Below, one piece after another: positions 34,787 to 46,923 of a DNA stretch of 64,000 nt. The position numbers and the translations under genes are program-made. Below the pieces are notes generated by a model. The model did no database searches and had not been told where the DNA came from. It was given only the letters and a program-made list of their open reading frames with translations. The DNA lies in the NCBI GenBank assembly GCA_947044365.1, contig OX345636.1:12171309-12235308 (forward strand), given 5' to 3'. This DNA is from Petrosia ficiformis (taxonomy: Eukaryota > Porifera > Demospongiae > Haplosclerida > Petrosiidae). Every line of letters begins with the position of its first letter. Within the stretch, counting starts at the first letter, position 1.

Positions 34787-37685
34787 TTTTCTAAGACCTT
34801 AAAACACCACATGTCATCTAGTCTATTCATATAAATTTTACTTGACCTGGAACACAAATGCAAGAAAAAAATCTAATAAAATTCATTAATTACCCTTGCC
34901 GCAAAGCATGGGTGGAACTTTGAAAGAGTATGGTAATTGTATTGTAGTTTAGCTTAATAAAATGTACTCGTTATAAGGAGTTCTGGCTCGTAATTATAAC
35001 ATAACTAATGTATAATAATACTATAGTAATATTCTACAATGGTATTGACATGTCACATACATGGTACTCAATAGTATTCCATGGTACGTACTACTGGTAT
35101 TCAATGGTAGGTACTACATGTACATGGTACTCAAAGGTATTCCATGTGCTACATGGTATTCTATAATAATCCTGGGTACACAATCTTTTTGGAGCTCCTG
35201 GATCAGTAACTGCTTGACTAGATTTAATGTAACAATTTATTTTAAGTATATAATGGTGCATAAAACTATTTATAATATGATTGATTGGTATCCAGCTGCA
35301 TGGATGTTTTAATAGTATGACTACTTTGTCATTTACTTATACTTAACTAAGGCTTACCAACTGACTAAAAGAGGCTAACTTCATTTTAGTTAGTTACAGC
35401 TATGTAAACAGTATGACCTATAATTTAGCTAAATGTTACTAAAGTTATAACAAAACTAATTGATAGATAAACTAAATAACAAAGGTTTGACCAGTTTCTT
35501 CATTGACGTCACTCCGTTTCTATGGGAACTGCTTAGTAACTTTGATGTGCGTCATTACTATGATGTCGGTTTACGAGGTTGTTGTAATAATTTAGTTTTT
35601 TTACATGTAGATTGATATCAAGAAAGCAATTTCAGTATTCACCAACAGACATACAGATGAATAATCACTTGTATGATTAAAATGATGAAGCATTTATTTT
35701 GAATGCCTTCAGCCCACCCAAAGCAGAAGCCATGTGTATGTATGTTTAGACTGTTTCTTTATGCAGCCATTATTCTCTGGTTTGTTTGTTTGTCTGTCTG
35801 TCTTGCTTAGTAATGCAATTGCATTTTTTGTAGAAAGACAAAGTTATTAGTAGTTACCTTCGCTGTGTAGCATAAGTAGGAGTGTATGCTACAATTAGTT
35901 TCTGTCAATAATATTTGGAAATGCCTGTTTTCTAATCACACTTCACACTTGTGGTGAGGGTTATTTTGTCTGGGAATTATAAATACTCGGAGGTAATAAA
36001 TACTTTTGAAATAGGTCACTAAGGTAAGTAGCTGTTTTTAATATCAATAATGTTTGAAATAATGCTAATTTTTATTGAAAGCATTAGATATCAGAAGGTA
36101 GATTTAATATTGGCAATTATCAGTAGATATCTAAAGTGAAAATCAGTTTATCATAAAATCCCATATTGGTAATACTAAAATTCAAAATAAAGTGATTTTC
36201 TGTTTCAAAACTATAGCTAGATGACTGCTATATATTCATAAACAATATCTGTACCAATACATAAACAATATCTGTACCAATATTGAATACATCTAGTAAT
36301 TTGTATTTTATTATAGCTGAAAAATGGAGAGTTACTCCAAAAGATGAATATCCTAATTACAACATGTATCATTCATTCATGTAAGTTTGATATGTCTTCC
36401 TTGAAGAGAGGAATTGAGTAGGCAGTAATAGCAAACAATATTTATAAAAGGCAATATTATTAGACATTACTGACATTTTAACCTACGATTTCTGATAAGG
36501 TGCTCTTAACCATTAAGCCACTGGGACTTGGGCAGAAGAGCAGGTGTTGATACTATTTCAAATTTCAGCTAGGTTTTCCTTAATACTGGTATATATATTG
36601 CTGTACCAAAGTACTGTTATGACCAACTATGATGATTGTACATGCAAGTATATAAAGGCAAATACACCTACCTATAGCCTAGATATAGACTATTGTTAAG
36701 CTATTGAACAATACATAATAAAGTATTATTTAGTTATGACTATAGAGTGTTAATCAAAGTTTTCATCAATTTTCAGTCATTTGCCAATACTAGCTCAATT
36801 GCAAGTTAGTTCACCAAACTTTTGTATTTCTCTTTGTGTGTATACATAATAGTAATAATTATGTATGTATCATTAATATATTTCTTATATAGTGTTGCAC
36901 AAACAGAGCCACCCTCTGTTAGCAGAGAATGAGTCTGGCCCACATGAATAATGTAAAAATGTGTATACACTTCACAAACTATATGTTGCTTTCTTTATTT
37001 AGGATTATCGTACTCAGAATGCATGTGTATAATTGTGTATAATTGTAAGTATTATTATTAAACCAAAAACCACTGCAAGTGCATTTTAGTTAATCAAAAC
37101 CTCCATAAAAAACGAAAATAGATTTAGTAATAGTTTAATTAACTGAATAATACAAGCATACATGCTTAGGCTATAACTACTTTGTATAATAATTTATATT
37201 CAATTATAATAAGTTAGTTCACTAATCAGAAAGCATTTTTTTTATTACAAAAAGAAAACCAGACGTCTTGACTACTTCACAGCAGTCTACATCAATGGAA
37301 AAAAGTGAATACATTATGACAGCTTATATATAATACATAAACAACAAGTATATATATGTTCAATTAGTTGAAGGACTACAATACAATCATTTTAGAGTGC
37401 TGTCTATACTTATGTTAATTTTCATGCCAACAATTTTAGCACTAAAGTAATTGTATCTGGCCATCAAAAGAGTTTGGAAACCTGCAAACACATTAATGAT
37501 TTATTCTAGTGTAGATCTACCTTTTATGACATTAGCTAACTTGATTAACATCTGTATGTAGCCACAAAAACTACATGAAGATTGACAAACTAATTTGAAA
37601 TTCCTTGCTTAAAATGATGCACTGACTTCTGATTTTCAGGCGTGGCCTAACCCTTGTCACGTCTGACTGCTATAACAAAGGTGAA
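34787..37685. other. Intergenic stretch with no confident gene
   Basis: Contains scattered TAGTTA-type repeat fragments (35340-35460) and a perfect CRE-like octamer TGACGTCA at 35504-35511. At about 36318-36380 there is an exon-like patch with acceptor and gtaagt donor. That patch has one short open frame ending in a stop and no recognisable domain. It could be 5' UTR of the downstream TRIM gene, but nothing decides it. Confidence 0.4.
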
Positions 37686-37906
37686 ATGGTTGAGCGATCT
37701 TTGACTGCTTTGAAGGAACTCGATGAACAACTAACATGTAGTGTCTGTTTGGACCAGTATATTAGCCCCAAAACTCTACAATGTCTCCACTCCTTTTGTT
37801 TAAAATGTATTGAAAGACTACCGCAAGAAACACAGGTAAACATAGACACTAAAGTAGCGCCATAAACACACACAGACAGACACACATACACAGACAAATG
37901 AAGGTA

Positions 37907-37944
<38 letters not shown>

Positions 37945-40244
37945 TATGCTAATAGGTCCTATATACAAAATATAGGACCTGAGTTTGTGTCTGAGGATGT
38001 GATATATATAGCCTGAGCCTGTGAGGGCTATATCACATCCAAGGACACAAAACAAAGGTCCTATATTCATTATATAGGACCCATTAGCATACTATATACA
38101 ATATATTGTATGATGGTGACATCTCCTGCATAGTGTGCACATGGAAGGTCCATATACAATATATAGAACTCACCACATCAAAAGGATGATGTCACCATCA
38201 TACTATATATATATATATATATATAGTGTAGTTAGGCCCAACTACCTTAATAACTGGCTGTCTTACTAACTGGACACAACAAATTTAAAAAAAATTTCAT
38301 TATCTTATTTACTTTCAGGGAGACAAGTGTTTCATAAGCTGTCCTTCATGTCGGAAACCCACACAACTACCTGACATAGGAGCGATTGATCTCCCAACTG
38401 CTTTCTTCATCAATAGCCTCTTTCAACTACAAAGTGCACTTAAAGAAGTGCCATATGAAGTCAGTATGGTATGTGAAGTTCATCATGACCCTCTCAAGGT
38501 ATTTTGTGAGACATGTGAGGAACTCATCTGTAGAGATTGTACAATTAGTGAGTGCCATCAAAATCACAAACACAAGCTTGTTACCGAATGTTATCCTGAT
38601 CATTATAAAGAGATTGAGGTCAACCTCACAAGACTACAAAAGAAAGTAGCTGATATTAATACGGCAGTGATGAAATTCATCACTCGAGAGAGGGAGGTAA
38701 CAAAGCAGGGAGAAGATGTCAAGGAACAGATCAACACACACGCTCAACTACTCATAAACTTAATTCAAGAGTCAGAGAGACAGTTAGTTCAACAAGTAGA
38801 TACTAAAGTACAACAGAAGATTCGATTACTTACCAAACAGAGAGAACAGGCAGAGACAGTGCTGAGCCGGCTAACGGGTTGTGAGGAGTTTGTAAAACAG
38901 AGTCTGAAGGTAGGGAGTCAACAACAAGTATTGAGGGAGAAACGAAATATGATGCAAGTAATGACAACAGTCAATCAAGGTGTTAATGCTTTTGTATTTC
39001 AACCAATAGAGGAGGCAAACATCACATTCAATAGGAATCAGGCGTTAGTTGGTAAATGTGAGAGCATTGGTGAGTTGAAGTCAAAACCGTTTGGTAAATC
39101 AGTTCTTGTTAAGCGATCATGTCATTTTGGTAAGAAATCAACAGTCACTCTCAGCTTACAGACTCACAATGAATGTCCTATCTCAGTTCCTCTCTCTCTC
39201 ATCTCATGTGAACTCTCTTCAGCTAGAGACGGTCGACTCAATAGATGCAGTATCAAAAACACCCAGTCAAGAAACTATGACATAAGCTTCACTCCATACA
39301 TTGCAGGGACAAATCAATTAATAGTACAATTGGGAGGTGTGGATATTCCAGGTAGTCCCTTTCATCTCTACCCTGAGATGAGAGGTAAACCAGTGGATAT
39401 TATATCTGGATTTAAATATCCATATGGTGTAATAGTCACTAAAAATGAAGATATTTTAGTTGCTGAGAGAGATTCACATTGTATCACAATATTAAACAAG
39501 AAGGGAAAGAAATTGAGGTCATTTGGAAGAAAAGGAACAAATAAAGGTCAATTCATTAATCCTCGTGGAGTTGCCATGTCTTGTGATGGACACATTTTAG
39601 TAACGGATGATCATCGATTACAGAAAATAACATTTGAAGGCAATTGTGTAAAATCAGCTGGGAGCAGTGAGACAGGCAATCGTCCTATGCAGTTTAGTTA
39701 TCCTGCAGGTATTACAGTTCATCCTACCACAGGACAAATATTTATTGCTGATTCATGGAATCATCGTATTCAAATTCTCAATAATGACCTTTCCTACTCT
39801 CATAGTTTTGGTACATATGATTCCTATTCTCATATTGACTTTAGTACATCTGGTTCCTATGATTCAGTACCCGAGCTATTCTGTACTCCACATGACATAT
39901 CGATTTACAGTGAAGGATATTTGTACGTTGTAGATCGTAATAATCACTGTATCAAGAAGTTCTCGTCAACAGGACAATATATCTCAAAGTTTGGTTCAGA
40001 AGGATCTAGTCCTGGTCAACTTCAATACCCTCACTCTATCGCCACATATAATAATCTAGTATATGTTACTGAGTGGAGTAATCATCGTGTCTCAATATTT
40101 GATTCTAATGGATCTTTTATACATTGCTTTGGGAAAAAAGGTAGTGGAGAAGGAGAGTTTAACTATCCAGAAGGTATATCAGTAGATTCATTAGGTAATT
40201 TGTATGTTAGTGATTCGGGCAATAACAGATTAGTTGTTTTGTAG
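37686..40244 (+). CDS. TRIM-NHL protein, copy 1 (RING, B-box, coiled coil, filamin, NHL)
   Basis: Two exons: 37686-37835 and 38319-40244, phase 0, 691 residues. Exon 1 gives the first half of a C3HC4 RING (C18, C21, C33, H35, C38, C41) and exon 2 completes it (CPSC, 58-61). A B-box 2 follows from about residue 102 (CEVHHDPLKVFC ... CRDC ... H), then a coiled coil to about 260, a filamin-type Ig domain at about 305-405 ending in GGVDIPGSPF, and NHL repeats to the C-terminus (final SGNNRLVVL). This is the layout of TRIM2/3/71, predicted ubiquitin ligases with a beta-propeller. A 15-residue tandem-like insertion (YDSYSHIDFSTSGSYDS) interrupts the propeller and is absent from copy 2. Confidence 0.92.
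37903..38220. mobile_element. Compound foldback element, copy 1, in the TRIM copy 1 intron
   Basis: Contains nested inverted repeats: GTATGCTAATAGGTCC pairs with GGACCCATTAGCATAC, GGATGTGATATATA pairs with TATATCACATCC, and a second hairpin GTATGATGGTGACATC pairs with GATGTCACCATCATAC. AT microsatellites flank it. An inverted relative lies at 51327-51572. Confidence 0.75.
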
Positions 40245-40450
40245 ATTTATTTTAGACATATTAAAATTCTTTCCAATGTTATTATCAATTTTCACCTATG
40301 AAATTATATGTTTTTTTTAAATTAAAGCAAGCACTTTGATAGCTATACAACTAATATTATACAATACTAAGTTACTATATATAGGGGAGTATGCACACAC
40401 AGATGTTTACAATACATGTGATGACATCACAGCTGGGATGATCATGTGCA

Positions 40451-40858
40451 TGTGCATCTGATTGAAGGTTTGGCTTGTGCACGTCTACTAGATTGTAGCT
40501 GTCATCATTATGTGCATCTGATTGAAGGTTTGGCTTGTGCACGTCTACTAGATTGTAGCTGTCATCATTATGTGCATCTGATTGAAGGCTGGGCTTGTGC
40601 ACGACTACTAGATTGTAGCTGTCATCATTATGTGCATCTGCTTGAAGGTTTGGCTTGTGCACGACTACTAGATTGTAGCTGTCATCATTATGTGCATCTG
40701 ATTGAAGGTTGGGCTTGTGCACGACTACTAGATTGTAGCTGTCATCATTATGTGCATCTGATTGAAGGTTGGGCTTGTGCACGTCTACTAGATTGTAGCT
40801 GTCATCATTATGTGCATCTGCTTGAAGGTTCGGCTTGTGCACGACTACTAGATTGTAA
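40451..40858 (+). repeat. 60-bp minisatellite, about 7 copies, open on both strands
   Basis: Units of exactly 60 bp begin at 40451, 40511, 40571, 40631, 40691, 40751 and 40811, each starting TGTGCATCTG and differing by a few substitutions. Because 60 is a multiple of three and the unit lacks stops in at least one frame per strand, it gives long spurious open frames (repeat peptides with ACARLLDCSCHHY on +). The unit contains a piece resembling NHL codons (TAGATTGTAATCACTG at the last copy), so it probably grew out of the adjoining NHL fragment. Confidence 0.85.
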
Positions 40859-41149
40859 TCACTGTATTAAGAAGTTGACATCAACAGGAAAATATATCTC
40901 AAATTTCGGTTCAGAAGGGTGTCAACTTCAATGTTACCTCCATCATCATACACAACAATCTAGTGTATGTTACTAGAGTATGGTAATAATCGTGTATCAA
41001 TATTTGATACTAATGGATGTTTTATACATTGTTTTGGCGAGAAAGGCAGTGGAGATCGCGAGTTTATGAATCCATGTGGTATAACAGTAGACTCATTAGG
41101 TAACTTATATGTTAGTGACACATACAATCACAGACTAGTTGTTCTGTAG
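40852..41149 (+). pseudogene. NHL-repeat fragment, third TRIM-NHL relic
   Basis: Reads NHCIKKLTSTGKYIS and FGSEG as in copies 1 and 2, then loses frame at about 40920-40970. It resumes as NNRVSIFDTNGCFIHCFG and ends in YNHRLVVL with a stop at 41147-41149. It corresponds to the last two NHL repeats of the neighbouring genes. No RING, B-box or filamin part is found nearby, so it is a truncated duplicate. Confidence 0.8.
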
Positions 41150-43288
41150 ATACTAGTATTTCCTGTACACAGAAAAAATAATTATGTGATAAATGTCTTT
41201 ATTATTATCATTATTATTATTAAATTGCCACTGGTTGACCTATGTGCAGGACAGAAGGGGGTTATAACTCTGATTATAGGGGTGGTCTAGACTCTGGAGG
41301 CATACATCTACATTTACATATATCATTATTCATTGCAAAGGACAGTGTAGTGTTATTATGTAGTATTTTATATATCTAGTATAACCAAATCCTTTTCTTG
41401 ATGTGAAAAGATCTATAATTATGTGTGTACATATTATATTATATAGTGAAATGTTTATAAGCACAAGAAGCTAAAAAAAATGTATCAATTATTCATCAGG
41501 ATGGGATTGCAATAATGTATGTATCAGATGACACACTCCCTTTCCTTTACTAACACTGTTAGTAAAGGAAAGGGATTGAAAATGAGTGGTGGGTGTAGCT
41601 GCATTTCTTAGGTTGGTCTGATCCTTGTATGGAGAATGCCTTACCCTGTCATGCATGAAGATGAGAGCAAGCACTTATTGTTTTACCCCTGAGATAAGTT
41701 CTATCGGACAGGCGGTGATATGTGTAATTATAAATATAATATAGTACCAATCAGTTATTGTTGATGAACACCATTTCCAATTCATTTTTTTGCAGTGTTT
41801 CATATAGAGTCTATCTATCCCAATAATTCAAATTTTCATTGAGCTATAATTAGATAGTATGCATGTTAGCTAATTATTCTTGAAAGGTTGGAAGGGCAAA
41901 CTCCCACTAAATATTGGAGGGTTTCTGATGAGATGTTATAGCTGACTTGTGGTTCTTAAGAAAAGATCTTTATATATCTCGACAGATACGTGGGGCAAAT
42001 CTATGTAATACATAATCAAGATCTCGCCTCCTGGGTTAGTGAGCTTTATTAAAAATGTTGATCCCTCCTGATATTAATGCACAGAATATATTTTCCATAC
42101 AGTGTTTTCCTCCATACAGTAGCACCCACTGTTTGATAAAACACTACTTTCCCATGTTCTAATATCTATGGTTATAATTATATGCACAATAACATGCATA
42201 TATAGAAGCCAAAATGTAAAATCAAATAGTTATATACCTCACGGTTTCTTCCACAACAATTGATGTATGGTGTATAGCTACACCTAAAACACATCTTCAT
42301 TCAGTTTCTTAGCTCTGCTGAATCAATGCTTGGCTTAATCAATTTTGTTGAATGGTACCTGTGCGTTTAATGATGAGTATGAGTAGCTATCCTCTTCCAA
42401 ACAAGTCAGTTCAGAAATTGGCTACTTCACTCACAGGACCAGAAATGGGATCTACTGACACCAGCTAATCCACTTTTGAAACATGGAGTCATTTATTTAC
42501 TACAAATTGGCTCTAATTCCTAGGAAACTGCTATATACATGCATTGATATGTGAGACTGCCTTTCTGAAATACAGTTGGATAATCAGATAACATACATTT
42601 GGCAGTGCAATATATAACTGCATTTATATAGAAGATGTTTATCAATGGACACGACATTCACATTATATTTAATTTTGCCATGTTTCGCGTGTTTCTCTAT
42701 AGTTTATCAGTTCTGAAGCACATCAATGATAAGTAACATTACTTTAGGTTAGTCCATAGATAATAAATTATATTATCTATGGTTAGTCTCACGTAGCCAG
42801 CCCCTCCCACTGAGGAGTTGAGACTCTGACTGCCTATCAAATTGATATTGGTCAAAGTATATCGCAGGATTAATGTACATGTGTACTGTTTAATGTACAA
42901 TTTATGTAAATACTCAATCATACTGATATAACAAAGTACACTTAATAGCTATTAGAGAGTCACAACACCACTGTTTAATTCTCAAAACAAGATCAGCTTA
43001 GATCATTTCATGTGTAGTTCATTGGTATTTTCAGGTGTATAATGAAGGTACTTTGAAATGGCCTTTTATACCAAACATTCCCATCATTTTTCCACTCATT
43101 CTCACAACAGCTACTTCATGAGATTGCACTAATATATGCATAACCAATAATAGATGCTGCATACCTGTAAAAATTATCTCATATTCCTAGCTATAACAAC
43201 TGCTAACACTTTTAAAGCTTGACTGCTAATAATAGCTTTCTACCATATTAGGAACTAATCAGGCTATTTTTAGAAAAGTGAAAGAGAG
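41150..43288. other. Intergenic stretch between TRIM relic and TRIM copy 2
   Basis: AT-rich sequence without a convincing open frame. Holds a perfect 37-base palindrome (41538-41574) and short AT inverted repeats (for example about 42757-42781). Nothing else recognisable. Confidence 0.4.
41538..41574. repeat. Near-perfect 37-base palindrome
   Basis: Arms CCCTTTCCTTTACTAACA and its exact reverse complement, separated by a single base. It could form a cruciform or a very stable hairpin RNA. No TIR-bounded element is visible around it. Confidence 0.8.
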
Positions 43289-46200
43289 ATGGCTGAACAA
43301 TCTTCTACTGCTCTGAAGGAACTTGATGAACAACTAACATGTAGTGTATGTCTGGAGCAGTATATTAACCCCAAAACTCTACAATGTCATCATTCCTTTT
43401 GTTTAAAATGCATCGAAAGACTACCACAAGAACCGCAGGTAAACACAAACACAAACACAGATTCATACATACCCAAGGTTCCATAAATATGTACATACAT
43501 AAACATTAGACACCACGGTTTCATCTCTGACATTTGATGGGTTGAGTGTTATTTGCCAGAAAAACATGTCATATATTATTAGGGCTGGGATGATTAATCC
43601 TGAAAATTCTTCTGATTGTCGATTGTATATAAGCCTGTGATATTGATTATGATAATTATTCCAAAAAACATACTTTGCAAGCATTTGACAGCAAATAATA
43701 TAATGTACAATATGGAAGTGACTGGAAGCCTTTTTGATCATCAAATGGAAGGAGTTTCCTGCACTGATTGGCATAATAGGACAATTACTTCCACTGATTT
43801 TAATCGAATATCAATTCATTTCAAGTTAGTGATAATTGATTTCAGAATCTCAGCTAATTTCCAGCTGATTCCCAGCCATAGTTATCATGCATATAAAGTG
43901 TTATGATCTGTTCCAAATTGTTAGAGTGACCCAGTTCTAGATTATGAACAAAAGAAATTCATGAACAGGCAAGTCCATGTGGAATTTCCCATCACTATTG
44001 AGGTGGATTGCTGTTTAGTTTAAATTAGAGCTAGACGATACTGCAAAATCTATTATTGATTACAATGTTTTATTAAACCATGACATGAATAATTCCTTTG
44101 ATGTTAACGCTATAATGAGGGATCCAAATAGTATGGATCCTAGTAAAATATGAATATTTGTTCCTATTGATAAACCAGTGATATTCATATGTGAACTGTT
44201 TGTTTGTGGTAATACATGTACTGTTTGTATATACTGTAATCCCACAAAAACAGTGCATAGCCTATATACTCCTTGATTACACAAATTTGTAACTGCAGAA
44301 CTTCTATTTACACAATGTGGCTTATTGCTATGTCAGCTATTGTGCACCTGTTTATAGTACTTGTAAACATCACCTAGCTAGACAAGAAAGAAGCATTGAC
44401 TTATACAGTCTCAGGAGGAATTGAAACTCATGTAACCAAATGAGGGTTAAAATAACCCATTCATTTTTACAGTGTGTGCATTATTCTATTTACTAAAATT
44501 AAACCTCCAGGGAAACAAATATTTCATAAGCTGTCCTTCATGCCGGAAACCCACACAACTACCTGACATAGGAGCGATTGACCTCCCAACTGCTTTCTTC
44601 ATCAATAGCCTCTTTCAACTGCAAAATACACTTAAAAATGTACCACATGAAGTCAATATGATATGTGAAGTTCATCATGACCCTCTCAAGGTATTTTGTG
44701 AGACATGTGAGGAACTCATCTGTAGAGATTGTACAATTAGTCAATCCTATCAAAATCACAAGTACAAGCTCGTTACTGAATGTTATCCTGATCATCATCA
44801 AGAGATAGAGACCAACCTCACAAGATTGAAAAGGAAAGTTGCTGACATTAATGCAGCTCTGACTAACCTCATCACTCGAGAGAGGGAGATCACAAAGCAG
44901 GGAGAAGATGTCAAGAAAGATATCCACACACAAGCTCAACTACTCATAAAATGTATTCAAGAATCAGAGAGACAATTAGTTCAACAAGTGGACACTGCAG
45001 TACAACAGAAGATTCAATTACTTACCAAACAGAAAGAACAGGCAGAGACAAATCTGAATCAGTTGAAGGGTTGTGAAGAGCTTGTAGAACATAGTTTGAA
45101 GATAGGGAGTCAACAACAAGTATTGAGGGAGAAACAGAGTATGGTACAAATAATGACAACAGTGAGTGAAGATGTCAATCCTGTTGTATTTCAACCAATA
45201 GAGGAGGCAAACATAGAATTCACTAGGAATCTGACATTACTTGATAGTATTGGTAATTTAGAGTCTAAAACATTCCATAAATCAGTTCTTATCAAGAGCG
45301 ATTGCGTACTTGGTAAGACATCAACTATCACTCTTAACTTTCAGTCTGGTGATGGATCTCCCTTCTCAGTCCCTTTCTCCCTCGTCTCTTGCGAACTTTC
45401 TTCTGCTGGTAATGGTAAACTCACAAAACATGATATAAGTGAGATTCAGTCAGGAAGCTACAACATCAGCTTTACTCCACTTACTAAAAGTAAATATCAA
45501 TTGATTGTACGCTTAGGCGGTGTGAATATTCCTGGTAGTCCCTTTACTCTCTCCCTTAAAATGAGAGGTAAACCTGTGAATATAGTTCCAGAGCTTATCA
45601 TACCAGCTGGTATAGTAGTCACTACAAATGGAGAGATTGTAGTAGCCCAGAATGGCAAGCACTGTATCACAATAGTAAACAAGGAAGGAAAGAAAGTGAA
45701 GTCATTTGGTAGAAAGGGAACGAAGAAAGGTCAATTCACTTGTCCTTGGGGAGTTACCATATCTCTTGATGGACATATTTTAGTAACTGATGATCATCGA
45801 CTACAGAAACTAACATTTAATGGTGATTGTGTGAATTCAGTAGGAAGTAGTAAGACAGGCAATGGCCCTCTTCAGTTTTGTGAACCTAGAGGTATTACAG
45901 TTCATCCTACCACTGGAAACATTTTCATTGCTGATACAGGGAATTGTCGTATTCAAGTTCTCAATAATGACCTCATATATGCTTGTAGTTTTGGTGTAAC
46001 AGAACTTGATAGTCCATTCGATGTGACATTTGACAATGAAGGATATTTGTATGTTGCAGAATGTTATATTCACTGTATCAAGAAGTTTGCATCAACAGGA
46101 CAATATATCTCAAAGTTTGGTTCAGAAGGATCTAATCCTGGTCATCTTGATCATCCTACATCTATTACCACAGATAATAATAATTTGGTATACGTTACTG

Positions 46201-46373
46201 AGGTTGCTAATCATCGTGTTTCGATATTTGATACTAATGGATGTCTTATACAATGTTTTGGCATGTATGGTATAGAAGAGGAACAGTTCAATGAACCACA
46301 TTATGTAGCAATAGACTCATTAGGGAACTTGTATATTAGTGACACAGATAACAACAGGGTAGTGATTGTTTAG
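43289..46373 (+). CDS. TRIM-NHL protein, copy 2, tandem paralogue with a degenerate B-box
   Basis: Exons 43289-43438 and 44511-46373, phase 0, 670 residues, same intron position and domain order as copy 1. The RING is intact (CSVC ... HHSFCLKC in exon 1, CPSC in exon 2). The B-box keeps its first cysteines but its C-terminal ligands differ: copy 1 has ECHQNHKHK and copy 2 has QSYQNHKYK, so two histidines and one cysteine are lost. The filamin end (GGVNIPGSPF) and six or so NHL repeats are intact, ending DNNRVVIV. Candidate poly(A) signal AATAAA at 46456-46461. Tandem duplication with copy 1 is evident. Confidence 0.92.
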
Positions 46374-46923
46374 AACTTTAGATTTATATTTTACAAAATG
46401 ATGTGATATCTTCATTATTAATTATTATTGATTGTTATATATAGCTATATATAAGAATAAAAACGTTTTCAATAAGAATGAAGGAAGATGTAGGGATGTC
46501 AAAACCCCAAAAGCATGCAAACAAGGTTGGGAGGTTAACATAGGACCTAAAATTAAACAAACCACTTCCATATAACCCTACATAAGTACTTACACCGCTA
46601 TAAAGCAAAATACAAAGAGAAGAGCTGTAATTATGGTTAGGTCCTACGTAAAGATCAGAAAGATAATGTGTCTTGGTGATCAAACTATTGAAGGACCACA
46701 TGTCACGTTGCTAAGATATTGGTTATACTTTCATAACTGATAGCCTAGTTTTTATAGCCATACTCAGCCCATTAAAACATTTATGCACCACAAAGAATAT
46801 TATAAATATTACTTAGTTATCAATTATCAATAATAATAATAATTATTGTCATTAACATTATTCACTAAAATCACAAGTAATGTGCATAAGATTAATACTG
46901 TGAACATCAATATCAGTGAGTTT

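Noticed and set aside
36318..36380. Exon-like patch with acceptor, donor and frame WRVTPKDEYPNYNMYHSFM
   Set aside because: The frame stops across the donor, no neighbouring exon joins it, and no domain is visible.
40375..40842. 155-codon minus-strand frame with repeated HKPNLQ.DAHNDDSYNLV units
   Set aside because: It is the complement of the 60-bp minisatellite; no start context, splice sites or homologous domain support it as a gene.
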